A stretch of 64,000 nt of DNA from positions 1-64,000 of the forward strand of contig NZ_NIXO01000034.1 of NCBI RefSeq assembly GCF_002204795.1, read 5' to 3'. Numbering within the stretch: the first letter of the stretch is position 1; every line of letters begins with the position of its first letter. The notes beneath the pieces are model-generated. The model was not told the DNA's origin, made no database searches, and saw only the letters and a list, made by a program, of their open reading frames with translations. Below are positions 24,894 to 32,642 of this stretch, piece after piece. The position numbers and the translations under genes are program-made. The DNA is from Pseudomonas sp. K2I15. Its GTDB lineage: Bacteria; Pseudomonadota; Gammaproteobacteria; Pseudomonadales; Pseudomonadaceae.

Positions 24894-25409
24894 TTAGCCG
24901 GCTACCGGGCTACGCCAATCATCCGAGCCCGAGGTACCGGATACCTCGTGGGTCCAGACGATTTTTCGGTACGTGAAGTAAACATCCTCAAGGTGCGTGA
25001 AGTGCGCGTTGTTCGGGTCTTGGCAGTTGGGCATCCGTGACTGGATGTCCACCAGAATCGCGTCCTCCAACTCGATGGTGAAGTAGTGTTCCTGGGTGCC
25101 GGCTGAAGACGTGCGGTACCACTCAAGACGGCACTTGACCATTTCCCCGGAGGTCAACGCGCTGAACAGCAGCGGCGAAGACTTATCGAATACCTTGCTG
25201 ATCATCAGGGGTTTGTGCACGCGCTGGCCGGTGGGCTGTCCGGATTGCGGGTCACGGGGAATGATCACCTGATGCTGGAACGCCTCCACCAGGATCTGGT
25301 CTTCGTGGCCTTCCTGATAAATGTTGCCGACCGAGTCCTGGGTGAACGTGCCTGCCGTAATCAAGCCTTGCTTGGTGCCGGTGATGGATAGATACGCGGG
25401 TGTTGGCAT
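24894..25409 (-). CDS. hcp: Type VI secretion tube protein Hcp
   Basis: A 171-residue Hcp (TssD). The opening MPTPAYLSITGTKQGLITAGTFTQDSVGNIYQEGHEDQILVEAFQHQV and the GQRVHKPLMISKVFDKSSPLL segment are standard Hcp. Hexamers stack to form the T6SS inner tube and may carry effectors in the lumen. It is divergent from the tssA-ppkA cluster, across a 465-bp regulatory region with TGCGCA boxes and a sigma-54-like site at 25479. No toxin extension is visible, so it is a structural Hcp. Hcp families of H2-type systems (Hcp2) often look like this. Confidence 0.93.
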   Translation of the reverse strand: MPTPAYLSITGTKQGLITAGTFTQDSVGNIYQEGHEDQILVEAFQHQVIIPRDPQSGQPTGQRVHKPLMISKVFDKSSPLLFSALTSGEMVKCRLEWYRTSSAGTQEHYFTIELEDAILVDIQSRMPNCQDPNNAHFTHLEDVYFTYRKIVWTHEVSGTSGSDDWRSPVAG

Positions 25410-25478
25410 GACTGGTTTCCTTGCCTGATAAATGAGGTCGCCCCAGTCGACTGATTTGCCGGCTGGGTAATGCTCGAT

Positions 25479-25494
25479 ATCAAGAAGCGTGCCG
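25479..25494 (-). promoter_or_regulatory. Possible sigma-54 promoter of hcp
   Basis: Minus-strand CGGCACGCTTCTTGAT matches TGGCACG-N4-TTGCW at 14 of 16 positions, with exact GGCACG and TTG, but the -12 C is A. The start site would be near 25468, about 59 bases before the hcp ATG. The changed -12 base leaves this uncertain. Confidence 0.5.
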
Positions 25495-25591
25495 GAAAGT
25501 TCAGGGGCTAATGAAAACAGGGGGTTGGGCTTTTGTTAGTTTGTCTTTTGTGGAGTATTGCCAGTTTGTACCTGTAGTTGATTGTATTTGT

Positions 25592-25607
25592 TGCGCAGGG
25601 GTGCGCA
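25592..25607. promoter_or_regulatory. Paired TGCGCA boxes, pair A
   Basis: Palindromic TGCGCA at 25592-25597 and 25602-25607, spaced 10 bp (one helical turn). A candidate binding site for the cluster's sigma-54 activator, about 132 bp from the predicted hcp start site. Confidence 0.5.
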
Positions 25608-25681
25608 GTTAGTTGCTCATATTGATGCGTGGCTGTGTTTGTTGGGTTTGCGTAATTGATAACAAAAATTGTTGTTGTGAC

Positions 25682-25699
25682 TGCGCAAATAGTTGCGCA
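25682..25699. promoter_or_regulatory. Paired TGCGCA boxes, pair B
   Basis: TGCGCAA-ATAG-TTGCGCA, a perfect 7-bp inverted repeat made from two TGCGCA palindromes 12 bp apart. Together with pair A it places four identical hexamers within 108 bp between hcp and tssA. Confidence 0.52.
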
Positions 25700-25874
25700 C
25701 GGCCAGAGATTCTTATCTCTGTAGGAAATTCCTTAACCGTTGTTTCGTGGCTTGAACAATACTTTTTGCATGGATAAGGTTCGTGCTCTTCTCGTTGGGA
25801 AGGCAAACTTTAAACAGTGTTTTGATGTGCGCTTGAATTGCCATTAGTTCACTGAACACATCCAGGAAAGTAAC

Positions 25875-27440
25875 GTGCGGCCCACAATGGTTTATTCAGA
25901 CAGGCTTTCCGATTATTACCTCGAACTTGCGCAGGCACCCAACTCGAAAGCGAGTTATGCGGGCACCGATATGCGTTTTTCGACTGAGTATGAGGCGCTT
26001 GAAACCGAACTGGGCAAGGCGCATTCCATACACGGCAACAGTCAGCCTGACTGGCAATGGGTCGTGGAAAAAAGTGAGGTCCTGTTACGCCATCAGTCCA
26101 AGGACTTGCGGGTCGCTGTCTGGTTGACCTGGGCATTGCATCAGCGCGAGTCCTTCCCCGGGCTGCTCGCAGGTCTCGGATTGTTGCGCTACCTCTGTGA
26201 ACATCATTGGGCGGTTGTGTATCCGGGCAAGCTGCGTACCCGCAGTGCCGCATTTGGCTGGCTGGTCCCGCGCCTCGAACAGGTGCTTGCGCAAAACCTT
26301 TCGTTCAAGGACCAGCGGCCCTTGTTCCACTGCATGCTCGAACACCTGACCCGGCTGGATGAGCTGTGGACCGAACATCTCGCTGAAGAGGCGCCACTGT
26401 TATTGCCGATTCGCAGGCAACTGTCGGACAGGTTGCAACAGGCCACCGAGAGCGATCCTCCAACGAGCGGTACTGCGGGTGTGATCGCCCAGATCAAGCA
26501 GGCGGCGACTCAGTTGCTGGTTCCCGAGCCTGTCGTGGATAACGAAAAAGACGCCCATAAGCTGCTGCGCACGCTGCAGGAGAATGCCCGGTCTTTGTCT
26601 GCCTGGTGGCAGCGCCAAAATGCCACTGACCTGCGCGCGCTGCGCCTGAACCGAACGTTGACCTGGCTGACGATCACCAGTCTCCCGGACTGCGACGCCG
26701 AGCAGGTCACGCCGTTGCGAGGCCCTGCGCCGGACAAGCTCAAACGTTACCAGGAGCGATTTTCCCAGGGGCAGCATGCCGATCTGTTGTTAGAACTTGA
26801 GGCCAGCCTGGCCTGCGCACCTTTCTGGTTTGACGGCTTGTACCGGGTTTGGGAGTGCTTGCAGGCACTTCAGGCCGATTTGGCGATGACCGAGCTGGAA
26901 GTGCACTTTGCCCTGTTGCTCCAGCGATTGCCGGGGCTCGTCCAGTTGCGCTTCCACGATGGAACACCCTTCGCCGACCCCGTCACCCGTGGCTGGATCA
27001 GCACCCAGGTTGCCCGGCATTTGCAAGCACCGGTGCCGCCCAGGTCGGCGCTGGATGCCCAGGACGCACCTTGGGACAAAGCGTTGCTGGATGTCATGCC
27101 CGTGCTGCGCAAGGACGGGTTCAAGGCGGCCGTCCGGTCGCTCAAGGAGGGTATGCAAAGCGCCGCAGGTGACCGTGCCCGATTTCATTGGCGGCTTGGC
27201 CTGGCCAGGTTGTGTGTTCTGGCGGGCAAGCATGACCTCGCCAAAGTCCAACTCGACCACCTGGACCATGAACTGCAGCAATCAGGCTTGCAGCGCTGGG
27301 AGCCCGAACTGGCGGTTGAAGTGCTGCAACTCTTGTATGGCTGTTGTGATGTGTTGCCGCAAAGCCACTCCGTGCGTGAGCGCAAGGAAGATGTCCATCG
27401 CAGGTTGTGCCACTTCGATCTTGAAGCGGTACTTGAATAG
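25875..27440 (+). CDS. tssA: Type VI secretion protein TssA
   Basis: A 521-residue TssA with the N-terminal ImpA-related domain, shown by GTDMRFSTEYEALETEL (about residues 29-46) and by DWQWVVEKSEVLLRHQSKDLRVAVWLTWALHQ. TssA caps and guides growth of the sheath/tube in the cytoplasm. The C-terminal part (residues 380-510), RARFHWRLGLARLCVLAGKHDLAKVQLDHLDHEL, is the VasJ-type tail. The GTG at 25875 has AGGA 7 bases upstream; an ATG four codons on is too far from it. First gene of the 20-kb cluster; corresponds to hsiA2 of the P. aeruginosa H2 locus. Confidence 0.9.
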   Translation: MRPTMVYSDRLSDYYLELAQAPNSKASYAGTDMRFSTEYEALETELGKAHSIHGNSQPDWQWVVEKSEVLLRHQSKDLRVAVWLTWALHQRESFPGLLAGLGLLRYLCEHHWAVVYPGKLRTRSAAFGWLVPRLEQVLAQNLSFKDQRPLFHCMLEHLTRLDELWTEHLAEEAPLLLPIRRQLSDRLQQATESDPPTSGTAGVIAQIKQAATQLLVPEPVVDNEKDAHKLLRTLQENARSLSAWWQRQNATDLRALRLNRTLTWLTITSLPDCDAEQVTPLRGPAPDKLKRYQERFSQGQHADLLLELEASLACAPFWFDGLYRVWECLQALQADLAMTELEVHFALLLQRLPGLVQLRFHDGTPFADPVTRGWISTQVARHLQAPVPPRSALDAQDAPWDKALLDVMPVLRKDGFKAAVRSLKEGMQSAAGDRARFHWRLGLARLCVLAGKHDLAKVQLDHLDHELQQSGLQRWEPELAVEVLQLLYGCCDVLPQSHSVRERKEDVHRRLCHFDLEAVLE

Positions 27441-27471
27441 GCTTTCGAGCCACCCGAAAAGGAGAAACACC

Positions 27472-27969
27472 ATGGCGAAAGAAGGTTCGGTAGCCCCCAA
27501 GGAACGCATCAATATCACGTTCAAACCCGCCGTCGGCACTGCGCAGGAAGAGGTCGAGCTGCCGTTGAAACTGCTGGTGCTTGGCGACTTCACCCAGCGT
27601 GAAGACCTGCGCAAGCTCGAAGACCGCAAGCCCGTCGGTATCGACAAGAACAGCCTCGACGAGGTGCTGGCCAAGCAGGCCCTGAGCTTGACCTTAAGCG
27701 TCCCCAATCGGCTCCAGGACTCTGGCGAACTTGATGAGCTGGCCATCCAGGTCAGGATCAATTCGATGAAAGACTTCAACCCGGCGCACCTGGTTGAGCA
27801 GATACCCGAGCTGAAAAAGCTCATGGAGTTGCGTGATGCACTTGTGGCGCTCAAGGGCCCCCTGGGCAACACACCGAGCTTTCGAAAAGCCATTGAAAAC
27901 GCCCTTGCAGATGACGAGTCCCGTGCCCGGGTATTGGCTGAATTGGGGCTGGACAGCCCCGTCGTATGA
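27472..27969 (+). CDS. tssB: Type VI sheath small subunit TssB
   Basis: A 165-residue TssB (VipA/HsiB). MAKEGSVAPKERINITFKPAVGTAQEEVELPLKLLVLGDF and later MKDFNPAHLVEQIPELKKLMELRDALVALKGPLGN are the conserved blocks. It forms the contractile sheath with TssC. The same frame is open far upstream inside tssA, but AAAAGGAG before ATG 27472 and the start of homology mark the true beginning. Confidence 0.94.
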   Translation: MAKEGSVAPKERINITFKPAVGTAQEEVELPLKLLVLGDFTQREDLRKLEDRKPVGIDKNSLDEVLAKQALSLTLSVPNRLQDSGELDELAIQVRINSMKDFNPAHLVEQIPELKKLMELRDALVALKGPLGNTPSFRKAIENALADDESRARVLAELGLDSPVV

Positions 27970-27996
27970 CCCCCTCAGTAAAAGGACACTGACACT

Positions 27997-29472
27997 ATGA
28001 CTACCAGCCAAAGCCCGTTGCATGCTCCCACAACGGACGAATACAGCATTCTCGACAACATCATTGCCCAGACCCGTCTCAGTGCCGACGATGAGGCTTA
28101 TGGCATCGCAAAGCGTGGAGTCTCGGCTTTTATCGAGGAACTGATCAAGCCGCAAAACAAGGGCGAACCGGTCAAGAAGCGCCTGGTTGACCGGATGATT
28201 GCCGAGATTGACGCAAGGCTCAGCCAGCAAATGGATGAAATCCTTCACCATCCCGATTTCCAGTCATTGGAGTCATCCTGGCGAGGCCTGGAGCTGCTGG
28301 TTGATCGCACCAATTTTCGGGAAAATATCAAGATCGAGCTGCTGAGCGTCTCCCGGCAGGACCTGCTGGATGACTTCGAGGACTCACCGGAGGTTACTCA
28401 GTCCGGACTCTACAAGCATATCTACAGTGCCGAATACGGTCAGTTCGGCGGTCAGCCCGTAGGGGCAATCATCGCCAATTATTTCCTTTCACCCAGTGCA
28501 CCCGACGTCAGGCTGATGCAGTACGTTTCCAGTGTGGCCTGCATGGCCCATGCACCGTTCATTGCTGCGGCCGGTCCTGGTTTTTTCGGGCTGGAGAGCT
28601 TCACCGGCCTGCCTGATCTGAAAGACCTGAAAGACCATTTCGAAGGGCCGCAGTTTGCCAAATGGCAGAGCTTTCGCCAGAGCGAAGATGCCCGTTACAT
28701 CGGCCTCACGGTACCGCGCTTTCTACTGCGTACGCCGTACGATCCCGTTGATTGCCCGGTCAAGACCTTCGCCTACCAGGAAAATGTGGTCAACAGCCAC
28801 GAGCACTATCTGTGGGGCAACACGGCGTACGCCTTTGCTACCCGCTTGACGGACAGCTTCGCCCGGTTTCGCTGGTGTCCGAACATCATCGGCCCGCAAA
28901 GTGGCGGCGCGGTTGAGGACCTGCCGCTGCATCACTTTCACAGCATGGGCGAGATCGAAACCAAGATTCCCACCGAGGTGCTGGTATCTGACCGGCGCGA
29001 ATATGAGCTGGCGCAAGAGGGCTTCATCGCCCTGACGATGCGCAAGGGCAGCGATAATGCGGCGTTCTTTTCCGCCAGCTCGGTGCAGAAACCCAAGTCC
29101 TTTGGAATCAGCGCCGAGGGCAAGGCTGCAGAGCTGAACTACCGGCTTGGCACGCAGTTGCCCTACATGATGATCGTCAATCGCCTGGCTCACTACCTCA
29201 AGGTACTTCAGCGTGAACAGCTGGGTTCGTGGAAGGAACGCACCGACCTCGAACTGGAACTCAACAAGTGGATTCGCCAATACGTAGCCGACCAGGACAA
29301 CCCCAGCGCCGAAGTGCGTGGACGGCGCCCGCTGCGGGCGGCACGCATTGTGGTCAGCGATGTCGACGGTGAGCCTGGCTGGTATCGCGTCAACCTGAGC
29401 GTTCGTCCGCACTTCAAGTACATGGGGGCGGACTTCACACTGTCCCTCGTCGGCAAGCTCGATAAAGAATGA
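27997..29472 (+). CDS. tssC: Type VI sheath large subunit TssC
   Basis: A 491-residue TssC (VipB/HsiC), the usual length. Signature blocks include LESSWRGLELLVDRTNFRENIKIELL, GQFGGQPVGAIIANYFL, and the C-terminal HFKYMGADFTLSLVGKLDKE. It assembles with TssB into the sheath that contracts around the Hcp tube and is later disassembled by ClpV. AAAGGACACTGACACT precedes the ATG. The last four bases overlap tssE (ATGA). Confidence 0.95.
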   Translation: MTTSQSPLHAPTTDEYSILDNIIAQTRLSADDEAYGIAKRGVSAFIEELIKPQNKGEPVKKRLVDRMIAEIDARLSQQMDEILHHPDFQSLESSWRGLELLVDRTNFRENIKIELLSVSRQDLLDDFEDSPEVTQSGLYKHIYSAEYGQFGGQPVGAIIANYFLSPSAPDVRLMQYVSSVACMAHAPFIAAAGPGFFGLESFTGLPDLKDLKDHFEGPQFAKWQSFRQSEDARYIGLTVPRFLLRTPYDPVDCPVKTFAYQENVVNSHEHYLWGNTAYAFATRLTDSFARFRWCPNIIGPQSGGAVEDLPLHHFHSMGEIETKIPTEVLVSDRREYELAQEGFIALTMRKGSDNAAFFSASSVQKPKSFGISAEGKAAELNYRLGTQLPYMMIVNRLAHYLKVLQREQLGSWKERTDLELELNKWIRQYVADQDNPSAEVRGRRPLRAARIVVSDVDGEPGWYRVNLSVRPHFKYMGADFTLSLVGKLDKE

Positions 29473-29894
29473 GCCGCAGCCACGTGATTACCCAAAACCG
29501 CAGCCTTTTCGAACGCCTGGAGTCCGGCGTTGTTCGTAGCCCGCAGGGCTGCGTCGTGGAGTCTGTGGCAAGCCATTTGGCGAAAATGCTCAGCACTCGT
29601 GTGGGCAGCGTGCAAACGCTACCTGATTACGGGTTGCCTGATCTGAATGACATGCGCCTCAACCTGCACGACTCGTTGAGCCAGGCACGCTTTTTGATTG
29701 AGCGTTTTATCCAGGTATATGAACCCCGTTTGAAGGATGTACGTGTCAAGGCATTACCCCAGGACCGAGACCCGTTGGCCCTGGCTTTCTCCATCGAGGG
29801 AGCAATGGAAATCGATGGCCTGACGCAAGCGGTCGCCTTCTGCGCAAGCCTGGCTCACGGCGCACAGGTCGAGGTCAAACCTGATGTCATTTAA
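29469..29894 (+). CDS. tssE: Type VI baseplate protein TssE
   Basis: A 141-residue gp25-like (gpW/gp25) baseplate wedge protein. SLFERLE near the N-terminus and the LPDYGLPDLNDM and YEPRLKDVRVKAL motifs are standard for TssE. Overlaps tssC by 4 bp and tssF by 11 bp, which points to coupled translation of baseplate genes. Confidence 0.92.
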   Translation: MSRSHVITQNRSLFERLESGVVRSPQGCVVESVASHLAKMLSTRVGSVQTLPDYGLPDLNDMRLNLHDSLSQARFLIERFIQVYEPRLKDVRVKALPQDRDPLALAFSIEGAMEIDGLTQAVAFCASLAHGAQVEVKPDVI

Positions 29895-31659
29895 CCGCTA
29901 TTACCAGGGCGAGCTGAGTGCGCTGCGACAGTTGGGGCGACGCTTCTGCGAGCGCAACCCTGCACTCGCGCCGTTTCTTGGGGATGCCGGCCAGGATCCT
30001 GATGTAGAGCGGTTGCTTGAGGGCTTTGCATTCCTCACCGGTCGCTTGCGTCAGAAGCTTGATGATCAACTACCGGAGTTGAGTCACTCGTTGATGCATT
30101 TGCTGTGGCCCAACTATATGCGGCCGCTGCCGGCGTTCAGCATGCTGCAGTTTGACCCGCTCAAGCGGGCAGGGCCGGCCATCAAGGTCGAACGGGATAC
30201 GCCGGTGGACAGTGTTGCGATCAATGGTGAGCGTTGTCGTTTTCGTACCTGTTACCCGACGGAGGTTTTACCGCTGCAACTGGCCGCTCTGGAGTACTCG
30301 GTGCAGGGCGAGGGCGCTTTGCTGTGCCTGCGTCTGCAAATGACGGCCGAGGGCAACTTCAGTGAGTTGGCACTGGGCTGCTTACGTCTGCATCTTGCGG
30401 GGGAGCAACCTGTCAGCCAGGCGCTTTACCTGGGCCTTTTGCGTCACCTGGACGGGTTCGAGTTGCAGCCTTTGGGCAGTGATGGGCTGCCAGTTATCGG
30501 CGCCGACGGGGAGGCTATGTCATTGCAGCTGTCCAGCAACGAAATCAGCGCGGTGGGCTTTTCCGAGGATGAGGCACTGATCCCTTATCCGTTGAACACC
30601 TTTCGGGGCTATCGCCATTTGCAGGAGTACTTCGCCTTTGCGGACAAATACCTGTTTGTCGATGTGGGGGGGCTTGCGGTGATGAACAGCTTGCCCTTTG
30701 ACGTGCTCAAGCAGGTACATGGCCTGGCGTTGCGCTTCAACATGCGTGGCCGCGGTGTTGAGCGACTGACCCCGACCCTGGATAACGTGAAGTTGTATTG
30801 CACGCCTATCGTCAATCTGTTCAAGCACGACGGCGTGCCGATTCGCCTGGACGGCAAGCAGGACGAATACCTGTTGTTGCCAGGCGAATATGCCAGGGGT
30901 AACTGCGGCGTATTTTCCGTCGACAAGGTCACGGGATGGCGGCCGGGAGGCTTGGGTTACCAGGAATATGTACCGTTCGAGTCCTTTGAGCACGATTTTG
31001 GCAGCGGATCGCCCAGCTACGGCGTTCGCCAGCGGCCATCACTGCAACATACCGGCATGGACACCTGGCTGAGCTTTGACCAACGTCGGGAGCATGATCA
31101 GGAAACCCTGTCGGTTGAGCTGACCTGCACCAACCATAACCTGCCACGCCTGTTGCAGGTGGGAGACATCAACCAAGCTTGCGAGCAGACGCCTGAGTTT
31201 CTTTCGTTTCGCAACATCACGGCGGCAACCCCCAGTTTTGCGCCTCCTCTGGACAGCGATTTTTTGTGGCGACTGATCAGCAATATGTCGCTCAACTATT
31301 TGTCATTGACCGATATCAACGCCTTGAGAGTGATCCTCGAAACCTACGATCTGCCGCGTTATCACGACCGCCAGGTGGAGAAGGTCAGCAGGAGAAGACT
31401 GGGTGCACTCCAGTCGATAAGCCACCAGCCGGTGGACCGGCTGCACCGTGGCCTGCCATTTCGCGGCTTGCGGGTTGACCTCACCATCGATCCTGAAGGT
31501 TACCTGGGGGAGGGCGACGTGTTCGTCTTTGCCTCGGTACTGAATGAGTTTTTCGCGCTTTACGCCAGCCTCAACTCGTACCACGAACTGCGAGTCATCA
31601 GCACACAAGGAGACGTGTACCTATGGCCACCCCGGATGGGTCAGCAGCCCCTGCTTTAA
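29884..31659 (+). CDS. tssF: Type VI baseplate protein TssF
   Basis: A 591-residue TssF (VasA). It opens SFNRYYQGELSALRQLGRRFCERNPALAPFLGDAGQDPDVERLLEGFAFLTGRLRQKLDD, a hallmark of the family, and has PSYGVRQRPSLQHTGMDTWLSF further on. With TssG, TssE and TssK it builds the baseplate wedge. It overlaps tssG by 37 bp. Confidence 0.94.
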   Translation: MSFNRYYQGELSALRQLGRRFCERNPALAPFLGDAGQDPDVERLLEGFAFLTGRLRQKLDDQLPELSHSLMHLLWPNYMRPLPAFSMLQFDPLKRAGPAIKVERDTPVDSVAINGERCRFRTCYPTEVLPLQLAALEYSVQGEGALLCLRLQMTAEGNFSELALGCLRLHLAGEQPVSQALYLGLLRHLDGFELQPLGSDGLPVIGADGEAMSLQLSSNEISAVGFSEDEALIPYPLNTFRGYRHLQEYFAFADKYLFVDVGGLAVMNSLPFDVLKQVHGLALRFNMRGRGVERLTPTLDNVKLYCTPIVNLFKHDGVPIRLDGKQDEYLLLPGEYARGNCGVFSVDKVTGWRPGGLGYQEYVPFESFEHDFGSGSPSYGVRQRPSLQHTGMDTWLSFDQRREHDQETLSVELTCTNHNLPRLLQVGDINQACEQTPEFLSFRNITAATPSFAPPLDSDFLWRLISNMSLNYLSLTDINALRVILETYDLPRYHDRQVEKVSRRRLGALQSISHQPVDRLHRGLPFRGLRVDLTIDPEGYLGEGDVFVFASVLNEFFALYASLNSYHELRVISTQGDVYLWPPRMGQQPLL

Positions 31660-32630
31660 CCGCACTGTCCCGAGTGATTCGCGAGTATTCGGTGTTCCAG
31701 GCGGTCGCGCAGATCATCGAGCGTTTGCGCAAGGCGCATCCCTCGCTTGATGAGGAGGCGCTCTACGACCAATTGGAGTTCCAGGCCAATCCAGGCTTTG
31801 GGTTCCCTGGCAACGATATTGATCGTGTGGAGTTTTTTTCAGAGCACGGCGATCTGCGGGCACGGCTTCGCCTCAACGTGCTGGGGCTATTTGGCACAGG
31901 ATCACCGCTGCCGGCGTTCTATGGCGAGCAAGCCTTTGTCGAGGTGACGGGCGGCAATCCGACGCGTGATTTTCTTGACCTTTTTCACCATCGCCTGCAC
32001 CGGCTGATAGTGCCGATCTGGCGAAAATACCGTTATCAGGCGAGCTTTCAAACGGGCGCGAGTGATCCATTTTCCGAACAGATTTTCGCGCTGGTAGGCC
32101 TGGGCGGCAGTGCGATTCGCAGCGCCACTCAACTGAACTGGAAGCGCCTGTTGCCTTACCTGGGGCTGCTGAGTCTGCGTGCTCACTCCGCCGCATTGAT
32201 CGAAACCGTGCTGCGTTATTACTTCAAGCACAGCTGCCTGGTTATTGAACAGTGGGTTGAGCGCACGGTAGTGATTGCCCACGAGCAGCGTAATGACCTT
32301 GGTCGCACCTATAGCTCGTTGGGTTCTGACCTGGTGCTGGGAGATCGCATCATCGACCGCAGCGGCATGTTCAGAGTCCATGTCCTGGCGCTGGGCTGGG
32401 AGCGTTTTCACGAATTCTTGCCCACTGGAGCGGGCTATCAGCCCTTGTGTGCGTTGGTGCGCTTCGCCGCCCGGGATCCCCTGGAATATGACGTACGACT
32501 GGTGTTGGCAGAGGGCGAGGTGCGGCCGTTGCACATCGGCGAACACAACGTCTGCCGCTTGGGCTGGACGAGCTGGCTGGGGCATGAGCGGGCAGACGGC
32601 GTGGTCACCTTGGCCAGTAAAACTCATTAG
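31623..32630 (+). CDS. tssG: Type VI baseplate protein TssG
   Basis: A 335-residue TssG (VasB). Blocks seen: YEFSVFQAVAQIIERLRK-like REYSVFQAVAQIIERLR, GLFGTGSPLPAFYGEQAF, FLDLFHHRLHRLIVPIWRKYRY and the C-terminal LGWTSWLGHE. It starts inside the end of tssF and ends 12 bp before clpV. The TssF/TssG pair forms the core of the baseplate wedge. Confidence 0.94.
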   Translation: MATPDGSAAPALTALSRVIREYSVFQAVAQIIERLRKAHPSLDEEALYDQLEFQANPGFGFPGNDIDRVEFFSEHGDLRARLRLNVLGLFGTGSPLPAFYGEQAFVEVTGGNPTRDFLDLFHHRLHRLIVPIWRKYRYQASFQTGASDPFSEQIFALVGLGGSAIRSATQLNWKRLLPYLGLLSLRAHSAALIETVLRYYFKHSCLVIEQWVERTVVIAHEQRNDLGRTYSSLGSDLVLGDRIIDRSGMFRVHVLALGWERFHEFLPTGAGYQPLCALVRFAARDPLEYDVRLVLAEGEVRPLHIGEHNVCRLGWTSWLGHERADGVVTLASKTH

Positions 32631-32642
32631 GGATTGATGGAT

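Larger units (their letters stand above)
25410..25874. other. hcp/tssA divergent regulatory region
   Basis: A 465-bp gap, visibly more AT-rich than the neighbouring genes, with no coding frame I can support. It holds the possible hcp promoter (25479-25494) and the two TGCGCA pairs. I searched the plus strand near tssA for GG-N10-GC sigma-54 sites and found none convincing, so the tssA promoter is unresolved. Confidence 0.6.

Noticed and set aside
25743..25770. TGGC...TTTTTGCAT as a sigma-54 promoter for tssA
   Set aside because: GG and GC are 17 bases apart, not 10.
26908..27969. Long frame that joins part of tssA to tssB as one protein
   Set aside because: The upstream part has no TssA-like or other sense and the tssB ribosome site and start of homology are at 27472.
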